A stretch of 64,000 nt of DNA from Wallemia ichthyophaga EXF-994 (taxonomy: Eukaryota; Basidiomycota; Wallemiomycetes; Wallemiales; Wallemiaceae). How positions within the stretch are numbered: the stretch's first letter is position 1; the number at the start of each line of letters is the position of its first letter. Positions 42,905-51,323 of the stretch are shown here, in pieces. Below the pieces are notes generated by a model. That model did no database searches, was not told the origin of the DNA, and saw only the letters and a list, made by a program, of their open reading frames with translations. The stretch is taken from contig NW_008806277.1 of assembly GCF_000400465.1 (NCBI RefSeq), positions 1-64,000 of the forward strand, read 5' to 3'. Position numbers and translations under genes: made by a program.

Positions 42905-44521
42905 CTAAAAAGTACCCAACTCCTCACTGACAATAAAGTCCGCCTCTGTGTTCCTTCTGACGTCGTCGAGGGTAGAATCTTCAGCGACATCAGTCAACAC
43001 CAATGTGCCACGCTCGTAGTCGACAGCAAACACCGCCAACTCGGTGATAATTTTCCATATGCATCGTGAGCCCGTGAGAGGGAGGCTGCATTGATTAAGC
43101 ACTTTACTGCGACCGTACTTATCGTTGTGTTCCATGAGCACCATGATGCGGGTATGTTTGGGGTTACTGACGAGATCCATAGCACCGCCCATACCTGTAG
43201 GTGGCTAGTCAGCGATAAAACGTCTCCGGCTAAGCACTAAGCGCTGCTTCAGGAACAACCTACCCTTCATCAGCTTGCCCGGTATCATATAGTTGGCGAG
43301 GTTGCCAGCGCAGTCGACCTGAAAAGCGCCCAGCATGCTCACGTCAATCCTTCCACTCCTGATCATGCCGAATGACTCATCACTCCCGAATGCCGCGGCA
43401 CCTTTACGCAGCGTCACTGTCTCCTTACTCGCGTTGATGGTGTCGGGGTCGACAGCGTCTGCGTGGGGATAGCCACCGATATTGAGCAGCCCGTTCTCTG
43501 CTTGAACAGTGACACCCGAGTGTGAAGGTATGTATTCGGGTACGCGGCCTGGTATCCCCACACCGAGGTTCACTACCTCCCCACTACCCACTTCGCGCGC
43601 TGCTCGACGCGCTATCCTGTCCTTGAGTGTGAGAGTGGGGACTTTCGTAGCCGCAGTCTCGCTCGCACCCCCGTCCTCACTCTTACCAGCCTCGCTCACG
43701 CGCAACACCTCAATCTCGGCAGAGGTCGTCGCAGGGCACACCCTATCCACATAGACACCGGGGACGTGTACGTGGTTAGGGTGAATGGCGCCAACATCTA
43801 CGATTTCCTCCGCTTCGACGATGGTGAGAGGGGCGGCCTTTGCCATGACGCTGTTAAAGTTGTTAGCCGAGCTATTAAAGACGAGGTTGCCAGCGTGATC
43901 AGCGATTCGAGCGCGTACGATGGCAACATCGGCGTGTAGGGCGTGTTCAAGGAGGTAGTTGCGACCGCCGAACGAGCGCGTCTCACGGGGAGGCTGGTGA
44001 GCAAGAGCGTTGCCTGCGTCGTCATACGCACTCACCAGCCCGCCCACCTCCACAGCCGTGCCTGCGCCAGTGGGAGTGTAGAATGCAGGCACGCCGCGCG
44101 CGGCTGCACTCACCCGCTCTGCTATGCTGCCTTGGGGCGTGAGCTCGACGGTGATCTGCCCGCGTCTGTACCCCTCTTCCAAGGTGCGGTTGTTGCCGAG
44201 ATAGCTGCAGATCAGTCTCGTCACTTTACCCGGCGTGCTGAGGAGCCGGGCCAGCCCCTTCTCCCCCACACCGGGATTGTTGGATATGGCGGTGAGGCTG
44301 TGCAGGTCTGTGCGGCGTTGTATAGCGTCGATCAACGTGCTTGGGATGCCACACAGCCCAAACCCCCCGCTGTACAGCCTCGTTCGCGATCGGAGGTCCG
44401 CGATCGCCGCACTGGCATCGCTGTACACCTTGCGTGGCTGCTGCGTGGTGTAAAGTCGCACGCTAGTTCGCACCCTTAAGCCCACGCGCACGCTAGTGTT
44501 GATAGCAGCTCGCGACGTCAT
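42905..44521 (-). CDS. Succinyl-CoA:3-ketoacid CoA transferase, mitochondrial
   Basis: Transfers CoA from succinyl-CoA to acetoacetate or, in fungi, related acids. The ATG at 44521 begins MTSRAAINTSVRVGLRVRTS, a basic Ser/Arg-rich mitochondrial presequence. The alpha part has GGFGLCGIPSTLIDAI and TAISNNPGVGEKGLARLL. The beta part has EVVNLGVGIPGRVPEYIPSH, and the catalytic Glu is in QAENGLLNIGGYP. A 45-60-nt intron between about 43190 and 43268 joins GKLMKG to MGGAMDLVSNPKHTRIMVLM. The end is TEADFIVSEELGTF. The sequence is GC-rich relative to its neighbours. The frame extends to 44677, but nothing before 44521 looks conserved. Confidence 0.92.
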
Positions 44522-44576
44522 CGATGATGGTGGTTGATAAGCAAGAGAAATAAAAATAAGATATAATACACTATCG

Positions 44577-45389
44577 CTAGCTTGCTCCGGCTGCCAGACT
44601 CGCCGACCAGCGCTTGCGCTGCCAGTTGAGCAGCACGGGGACGAGTTCAGCGATGCCGATATCCGGCCAGAACGCATCGACGACTTGCACGTGGGTGTTG
44701 TGGAGGGAAGCCTGGAACATGAGGAAGTCGCTGAAGCGGTTGACGGCAGAGGAGCGAACGAGGATGTCTAGTGGGGGAGAGTGGTGCGTCATGAGGTGGG
44801 CGTCGAAAGCGCGTCTGTCCCCGCCACTGTGGAGCATTGCGGTGGACATCTCGTCTCTGCTCGTGTACGGCATGCATATGTTGAGCGTAGCCCCGTCGTT
44901 GTGCTGCGTGCGCGTCTCGATCTCCACCAGCTTGGCGCGCACGTCGGCGCGCAGGAGGTGGGTCGCGCCCAGCACGGCTATACGTACATTATGCTGCTGC
45001 ACGATATCACCGTGCTGCGCGATCTCGGCGAGCTTTTCACTCGCGAGCCCCATCAAGTATTCCACCTCGTCATCCCCCCGGTTGAAATTCTCGATGGAGA
45101 AAGCGTATACGGAGACAGTGCGTACGTGGAGACGCAGGCAGAATTCAAGCACGCGCCGTAGCCCCAGGAAGCCACCCTCGTGGCCACTCTTTATCGCTAG
45201 GTTGTGCTGCCGGGCGAATCGCCGGTTGCCATCCATAATGAAACCTATGTGGGATGGTACACCGCCGAGCTTGAGCACAGAGATTAGCAGCTGGGATCGC
45301 CAGTCGCTGAATTGCTGCTTGGAGGTGTACGTGCTGAGCGTGGCGCGTGGAATCACGTCGGGCTGGAGTGCTGGATACGGGGATGACAT
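44577..45389 (-). CDS. RER2: Dehydrodolichyl diphosphate synthase (cis-prenyltransferase)
   Basis: Makes the polyprenyl chain of dolichol at the ER for protein glycosylation. Conserved UPP/DHDDS motifs: HIGFIMDGNRRFAR with the catalytic Asp, GHEGGFLGLRRVLEFC, VSVYAFSIENFNRGDDEV and DILVRSSAVNRFSDFL. The end DAFWPDIGIAELVPVLLNWQ precedes a short tail. The Met at 45389 (MSSPYPALQPDV) gives a 270-residue protein of the usual size; the frame continues upstream to 45533 over the divergent C2H2 gene and is not used. The two starts are 18 bp apart. The gene ends 55 bp before the SCOT start on the same strand. Confidence 0.92.
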   Translation of the reverse strand: MSSPYPALQPDVIPRATLSTYTSKQQFSDWRSQLLISVLKLGGVPSHIGFIMDGNRRFARQHNLAIKSGHEGGFLGLRRVLEFCLRLHVRTVSVYAFSIENFNRGDDEVEYLMGLASEKLAEIAQHGDIVQQHNVRIAVLGATHLLRADVRAKLVEIETRTQHNDGATLNICMPYTSRDEMSTAMLHSGGDRRAFDAHLMTHHSPPLDILVRSSAVNRFSDFLMFQASLHNTHVQVVDAFWPDIGIAELVPVLLNWQRKRWSASLAAGAS

Positions 45390-45407
45390 GGTTGATGGGC
45401 TGCAACC

Positions 45408-45929
45408 ATGTTGGATGAGCTGGATGGCGACCACGTCGATAGCATCGAGGAGCTCTTTGATGAGGGTTTTATAGCGTCGTTGGGGAGCGCAGGCAGTGGC
45501 AGTGGCAGCACCAACATCAACACCAATATACACACCTGCACCACCTGCTTCAAATCATTTCCCTCCCAATGGAACCTCGACAGACACGCTACTATTCACT
45601 CCCCCGACAAAGACTTCAAGTGTGCTTTGTGTGGTAAAATTTTCGCATTGAAAGACAAATACCAGCAACACCTGCGGAGGCATAGGGGTGATGTCACAAA
45701 GCACACTTGTCCAGAATGCGGGAAAGAGTACACGGACAAATCCAGCCTCAAGCATCACCTAGCAACGCACAACACACCCAGACAGCGCTACAAATGTCCA
45801 ATATGCAATCTATCCTACACGAAACCACGAACGACCAAGATGCACATACTACGAGAACATCTAGAGGGGAGGGAGGGGGTGAATGTGAATGAAATACCAC
45901 TGGATGAGGGTGTTTACGCCTTTTTCTAG
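45408..45929 (+). CDS. Four-finger C2H2 zinc finger protein
   Basis: 173 residues in one exon. The N-terminal 50 residues are acidic with a Gly/Ser tract. Four consecutive C2H2 fingers follow: CTTCFKSFPSQWNLDRHATIH, CALCGKIFALKDKYQQHLRR, CPECGKEYTDKSSLKHHLAT and CPICNLSYTKPRTTKMHILR, each with full Cys/His sets. It is probably a DNA-binding transcription factor; the target is unknown. Divergent from RER2 with an 18-bp gap, and convergent with the NatB gene with 5 bp between the stops. Confidence 0.8.
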   Translation: MLDELDGDHVDSIEELFDEGFIASLGSAGSGSGSTNINTNIHTCTTCFKSFPSQWNLDRHATIHSPDKDFKCALCGKIFALKDKYQQHLRRHRGDVTKHTCPECGKEYTDKSSLKHHLATHNTPRQRYKCPICNLSYTKPRTTKMHILREHLEGREGVNVNEIPLDEGVYAFF

Positions 45930-45934
45930 ACGGC

Positions 45935-46465
45935 TTAATCGAATACAGTGTCCTCGGGTGCACAGCGGTGTAGATGGCCATCACTCCTCACCGTCACGCC
46001 ATCGACATCGCGCGGTAGAGACTTGCGCATGTCGTATGCATCTTCGTGGTCGCCGTAGTAGCCAACGACGCGCCTGAAGACGGAGTAGCCGAGTTTTGTA
46101 TACATATGGATGGCATTGGAGTTGGTGAGGCGTACGAAGAGGTCGACAAAGTAGGTGGGCGAGAGCGTAGCAGAGAGGTGCTCGCATGCTTTCATAAGCT
46201 CGCTGGCGAGACCAATCTTGCGATGAGTGGGGGATATAGAGAGAGCGGTAACGTGGCCGTGGTGGTCCAAGCCCCGCCCTTCAATTTTACCGAACAAATA
46301 ACCCATCAAGGAGGAATCAGGGTGCGTGAGGCTGATGCAGATATCAGGCCAATTGATGAGGTATTGCTGGTAGAACGAGATGGAATACGTCTCTGTCCAG
46401 TAATCGAGGTTTATTTTATTGAAATTCAGAATATCCGTCGATTTAAAGCTCTTTATCGTCGTCAT
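45935..46465 (-). CDS. NAA20: N-alpha-acetyltransferase 20, NatB catalytic subunit
   Basis: GNAT enzyme that acetylates N-termini beginning Met-Asp, Met-Glu or Met-Asn co-translationally. The N-terminus MTTIKSFKSTDILNFNKINL and ETYSISFYQQYLINWPDICI are characteristic. The acetyl-CoA motif is HVTALSISPTHRKIGLASEL, followed by YFVDLFVRLTNSNAIHMYTK and the DAYDMRKSLPRD ending typical of Naa20. About 176 residues, normal for the family. The start is only 2 bp from the ATG of the divergent gene at 46468. Confidence 0.93.
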   Translation of the reverse strand: MTTIKSFKSTDILNFNKINLDYWTETYSISFYQQYLINWPDICISLTHPDSSLMGYLFGKIEGRGLDHHGHVTALSISPTHRKIGLASELMKACEHLSATLSPTYFVDLFVRLTNSNAIHMYTKLGYSVFRRVVGYYGDHEDAYDMRKSLPRDVDGVTVRSDGHLHRCAPEDTVFD

Positions 46466-46467
46466 TG

Positions 46468-47250
46468 ATGAAGGCAGAAGAGCGGAGCGTGGTTGAGGCG
46501 TTGGGCGAGTTGGGAGTACACAGGAGAGAGTGTGTGAGGGAGAATGATGAAAATATCCCCACAGACACACTCCACGCGGATTTGATGAGCAATCTCAGGC
46601 TGATTTCAGTGCATTTGAACAAACTTGTAATCTCAACAAAGAAGCCAGTGAATTGGAGTTTATTGAACCAGCTAATCCCAGACTTGAATGGATATCTGAA
46701 TAATCTAGTTTTTATTCTGAAATCCACAAAGTCTCACTTGCTCAAGAAGAATTGGCTGGGTATCTTCAACGACATCCTCGATAACATCCATGGATTACTG
46801 TCCAGCGTTATAGAATACAGCTACAGTGATATCATGAATCACGCTGAAATCATTCATCAAATATCCCTCTCCAATCTCCCTTGTTCTGAACTACAGGCTT
46901 TGAAGACGTCCCTTTACTCCCTCCTAGACATATTCAAGGACACGCAAAACGAGATCAGCGATTTAGACCTCGTTGAAAGCGACTTGTCGGACAAAGGTCA
47001 GAAAATTCTCAAAATTTCTCACTCACTTCCCAATAAATTCGAGCAATTGATAGACTCAATAAAAGATACAGACAATCTCCATCAAATACACACTAAATCC
47101 ACCCAGTTGTCAGATATCTGGGATGACGTAGTGTACAACCTCGATGACGATCATTCGGATGACTTTAACCAGTCAGCTGATAACTTGATGCGGGTGTACA
47201 ACGACATATTTAGCAGCGTGCAAGTTGACCTATCCAAGTTGAAGATATGA
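46468..47250 (+). CDS. Unrecognised helical protein
   Basis: 260 residues in one exon, almost entirely predicted helical, with acidic character. Typical segments are NLRLISVHLNKLVISTKKPV, PDLNGYLNNLVFILKSTKSH and NLPCSELQALKTSLYSLLDI. The pattern recalls cyclin-D1-binding protein 1 (GCIP)-like helical bundles, but I would not assign that without a profile search. There is no signal peptide or membrane segment. Its ATG lies 2 bp from the NAA20 ATG. Confidence 0.65.
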   Translation: MKAEERSVVEALGELGVHRRECVRENDENIPTDTLHADLMSNLRLISVHLNKLVISTKKPVNWSLLNQLIPDLNGYLNNLVFILKSTKSHLLKKNWLGIFNDILDNIHGLLSSVIEYSYSDIMNHAEIIHQISLSNLPCSELQALKTSLYSLLDIFKDTQNEISDLDLVESDLSDKGQKILKISHSLPNKFEQLIDSIKDTDNLHQIHTKSTQLSDIWDDVVYNLDDDHSDDFNQSADNLMRVYNDIFSSVQVDLSKLKI

Positions 47251-47314
47251 GGACTGCGACATGTAATAACCTGATTTTCCCACGTCGTACATAAATCACA
47301 TCTGACCTCAGCAC

Positions 47315-47716
47315 ATGATTTCCATTAGAAGAACAACGATGAGCCCAATAACACACGCGCTTAGAAAAGCCACAGTGGCTGCACCGCTTGCACGACCAGC
47401 CACAGCCACAGCCACAACTACTGCCAGACAAATACACCGCACAGCACCCCTCTTGAAAGCCCTAGACAACAAAGCAACGTCGTCATGGCCAGAAGGCAGC
47501 TCATCACGTCCACACACCGAGTACAAGCCAGTTGAAGGTCGTGAAGGCAAGACGGCCAGACTGATATTCCGCATAAAGCCATCAGATATCCCGATGGAAC
47601 TGCTGCCTCTGTTTGCGGCTGTTGGCTTCGCTGTCGTTGGCGCATCGGCGTACGGCGTTTATGCGCTCTGGAATGACAAGACACTGCGTGTGCACAGACA
47701 CGGCGAGCGTAAGTAG
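47315..47716 (+). CDS. B12D/NDUFA4-like small mitochondrial membrane protein
   Basis: 133 residues. The N-terminal 50 are Ala/Thr/Arg-rich (ATVAAPLARPATATATT) and resemble a mitochondrial presequence. The C-terminal part IKPSDIPMELLPLFAAVGFA is followed by a single transmembrane helix ending in ASAYGVYALWNDKTLRVHR. This resembles the B12D/MLRQ family associated with respiratory complex I or IV. A second in-frame Met at 47339 could also start translation. Confidence is moderate. Confidence 0.68.
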   Translation: MISIRRTTMSPITHALRKATVAAPLARPATATATTTARQIHRTAPLLKALDNKATSSWPEGSSSRPHTEYKPVEGREGKTARLIFRIKPSDIPMELLPLFAAVGFAVVGASAYGVYALWNDKTLRVHRHGERK

Positions 47717-47797
47717 GAGTTGGCGAGGATGACGATTGTAACGCTTCTGTAACGACATGACGAAATGAATATGTATTTCTGTTTCCTTTCAACTCCT

Positions 47798-48145
47798 TTA
47801 CTCCCGCTTGGATTCTCCTACCGCTTGCGTCTTCTCGCCCTGCGCTTTTATCCCGTAATCCGCCGTGAATCGCCAATGAACAGCGTTGGTGAGCCCAACA
47901 TCGCCGCGAACAACGCCAAGCATCTTGAGAACGCCCTTGAATAACACCAGTGTGAGATAACATCCAGATAGCTCTAGCACCCAATGCAGCGCTCTGTGCT
48001 CAAGCAGTACGTGTGCTTGGAAATACTGCAGATAGCAATTCACGCCTACTATAACGAGGTATATCGGCAGACTGCGCCGCATCACCATCTTGTCTTTGTC
48101 CGACAGCCTCCTCAGGTGTCTCTCTACGCTGTTTGGTGTGCTCAT
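47798..48145 (-). CDS. Small two-helix membrane protein of unknown function
   Basis: 115 residues in one exon. The basic N-terminus MSTPNSVERHLRRLSDKDKM is followed by two hydrophobic helices (SLPIYLVIVGVNCYLQYFQA and LELSGCYLTLVLFKGVLKML) and a charged C-terminus. Not recognised. It lies 113 bp after the VPS35 stop on the same strand. Confidence 0.55.
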   Translation of the reverse strand: MSTPNSVERHLRRLSDKDKMVMRRSLPIYLVIVGVNCYLQYFQAHVLLEHRALHWVLELSGCYLTLVLFKGVLKMLGVVRGDVGLTNAVHWRFTADYGIKAQGEKTQAVGESKRE

Positions 48146-48258
48146 TTGGAAGCCCGGGTTTAGGAAGCCACATCCCGAGTGGATCTTTCAGACGTAAAAA
48201 AAAAGAGTCATCTTATTCAATTTCATTCGCATTGTAGTGTTTACATGTTTTGTTGACG

Positions 48259-50907
48259 TCACTCTCCCTCACCCACGCCGTATCTCAAACAAGGTCCAGC
48301 GATGTTGACATTGTGGAACGCAGGGACTTGCGACTTTTTCCTGTGTATATGTTCCAATGTGCGTTTGAAGTGACTGACTACGTTGTGCACGGTGAGGTTA
48401 ACGTCAACGGTGGATGGTGCTTTCAATTCGACGCTGATAGGGTGGTTATCAACCGCGTCTACTTGGTCTATCTTGGTAGAAATGCACTCTACCACACCAT
48501 TAGCCGCATTACTAAGATTTGCAACGCTCTCCACGCCCGCCCCATCCTCGAGATACATGAGGTATGTGTCAAGGATATCCACATAAACTTGTGCGCTAGT
48601 GAGTGGATCGATGAGGTGGGATGCAATGTCGGCTGCTCTACCCAACACGCGTCCCAACTTATCTTCCTCATGGGTATATACACCGGAAGCCACCATGAGC
48701 GACTCGGCCTGGTGCGACTTCTTCACCATCTTCGCTGCGAGGTTGATCAATTTATCTGCGAGCGTCGCGTAGTCGTGTGCGTTCACCTCCAGCCTTTGCA
48801 GCGCCCGCGTCGCTTCTGCCACCAATCGCATCTGGTATTTGGAGCTGACGACCTGCTCCTCGACCAGCAGCAGTGCCTCGCTGAACAGCTCGTACGCCAC
48901 CGCACCCATCTCCTTCTCCTTCTCCTTCTCGGCTGTCGACGCCGCCGCGGCCGCGCGGATGAAAAGGCGTGCGCAGTCCTCGGGTGTATCTGCCAAGACG
49001 TGTAGGTGGAAAATAGACTGGTGGATGAAAGCAAACAGTGCATCGTGCGCATACGACCTGCTTAGCTGTATAGCGCGAGTGACGAGGGTGGGGAAAGTGA
49101 ACACGATGCGTCGCCCGCCCCTGCCCAGTTTCTCGCCCGTCTTTCTGAGCAGCGCGAATTGTGTAGGAGGGTCATCTGAGTGGAAGAGGTGGATGAGGCG
49201 CGCGAGTGAGCCTTGCTCGCTGGCCAGCTCCATATCCGATTCTGAATCTGTATCTGTTGCGTCGTGGGGCGCATCGCTGATAAGCACCGCGCATAGGTCG
49301 AGCAGGTCACCCACATCCTGCTCGTCGGACACGATTGTGTGGCTGTCGAGTAGCGCGCGGCAAATGTCCTGCGCGACACTCTTGCGTGAGTGGTATGGCT
49401 GCATGCGCAATAGCGGCGCGTAAGACGTCAAAGCGAGCAACGTCAACATACTCTTGTAACTCCCAATCGGCGCGCGCAGCAGCGCAAGCACATTCGTAAC
49501 CGTCGCAGGTGAGTGCTGTGGCACCTCATCTAGCTTCGCCTGCGTGAACGAGAGCACTTGGTCGACATATTCCAATCTGTCCGGGTAGCAGTTGAGCGAG
49601 AGAACAAGCAACGAGCCCAATAACGCAGTTATATCCTGCATAGATAGATCTGGACGTGTGTCTATCAGCCTCACTATCTGCTCCCAGAACATCTCGAATA
49701 GCTTAACAGAGTGTGGGATTCCGCGGTATTTCTCCACTTCTTCTTCTCGTCCTTTACCTTTACCTGAGGTCTTTTCTGAGGTGGCACTGCCATTCTTTTC
49801 ACCTTCACGCTTCGCCCTCACTTTTTCCTGCAACCGCTTCTCAATCTCGACATCCTGTTGCTTGAGATCTTCGGGCGACTGCTGCTCAGCCTCTCGCCTC
49901 GCATACTGTGAGAGGCGGTCAATGAGGGATATGACAATCTGCTTGATGTTGACGCGAGTATTGAGCTGCGACGCGGCTGTGAGAAAAGGCGTGAGAGTGT
50001 TGAGTTGAAATTCATCCGGGAACACTTGTATAACGACCTCCATGAGATACTCCTGCGCAATAACGTCACGACAGTTTACGACCTGCTCGAGTATGTTGGG
50101 GAGTATGACAGACTGATATGTGTGCAAGTCAAGTTCCTCGAGCTGCGAGAGACGCACGAGGTTGGTGCCGACAAGAATACGCAGCTCCTTCCTCTCCAAT
50201 TCCCTCCTTTCCCTGTCCCTCGAGTGGCCCTGGTGTTGCAGTCTAACCCAGAGTTTGTTCATCTCGATAAAGTTGGAAAGAATAAAAGCGATGCTGTCGT
50301 TGAGTGTCCCCTGGCTCTTATCGGTGGAGTTCAGAGTCACTGGTAGATAATCCCTCGTCTGGCCCGACAGGTAGTGTCTAAGGAACAGGCCGCGGATCGG
50401 ATGCTGTACCCCGCGAGACATTTCCATGATATCTTTGATTATCTCTCGGACGGGCGCGTCTGGAACAGACATGTACACTGAAGCCACAGTTATCATCAGG
50501 TAGAGTCTGGGGATGATGTTTGAAGCGTATTGCACCAACTCGTATAGATCAGCGAGGTGGTGCTTCGACGACATGTGTGCGTCGTATAAGTAGGTAGACA
50601 GAAAGCGGAGACTGTCGAATATTGACATGTACAGCTCGTAATAAGCTTTGGGGCCTAGAGAAGACGTTCGCAGCTCGGATAACATGGCAGAGGCAGATTT
50701 GAAAGCATCAATGAGCTCATCGCTGTCGAGGCATTTCTTCATTTGTATTTGGTGAGTCTGAGGTGTTGGCGTGGTGTTAGCCGTGAGCTCAGTGATGCGT
50801 GTCAGTTGACTCACTTTAACGGCACTCAAAGCCTCGATTAGTAGCTGCGTAGGGGATCAGCGTGGTCCCCGCGTGCTGTGTATATCTCCCACTTTGGGCT
50901 CATCCAT
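48259..50907 (-). CDS. VPS35: Retromer subunit Vps35
   Basis: Core scaffold of the retromer, retrieving cargo from endosomes to the Golgi. Three exons: MDEPK (ATG at 50907), then LLIEALSAVK after a 49-nt intron, then HQIQMKKCLDSDELIDAFKS onward after a 57-nt intron. The Vps26-binding motif PRLYLMITVASVYM and MEMSRGVQHPIRGLFLRHYL are invariant features. The rest is alpha-solenoid. The highly charged segment around residues 320-350 (EKVRAKREGEKNG) is the usual disordered loop. The 57-nt intron (GTGAGT, internal CTAAC, CTCAG) has no in-frame stop, so retention would insert 19 residues. Confidence 0.95.
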
Positions 50908-51323
50908 TTGATAGATGATGGTTGTTTGATAAAGAGAAGCAACGGCAGTGGATGTCGAAACGATAACTGACAGCAACAGCAGCAGCAGTGGCCCATTCAC
51001 TCTGCCCATCACACGTCTCCCCCCACTCCAAATCCGGTCACCCCGCTATAACCACCGTTAAGGAAAAAACGCGTAGATATTGCAAGATAAGGGTATGTAA
51101 TTAGTCAGCTGGATTCCCTGATTGCAGCAATACCAACCATCTCTTACATCTCAACTTTCCAAATATAGAAGTCAGAGTATTTTATGCACTGCCCGCGATT
51201 TCACATTTTGAACCAGAACACTCATCAAGTAAATTACAAAGGCGTTGCGTTGAGTTGACAACACGTGCCATAACATATAAAGCAGACACAACACAAAACA
51301 CATCGCACAAAGCACACAGCACA
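50908..51323. promoter_or_regulatory. Divergent promoter of VPS35 and the heparinase-like gene
   Basis: No gene seen. On the right side a CACGTG E-box lies near 51262, followed by an ATATAAAG TATA-like element at about 51275-51282, 40-50 bp before the ATG at 51324. A CAG repeat on the plus strand (about 50973-50990) and a C-rich patch (51018-51030) lie in the left half. Confidence 0.5.
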
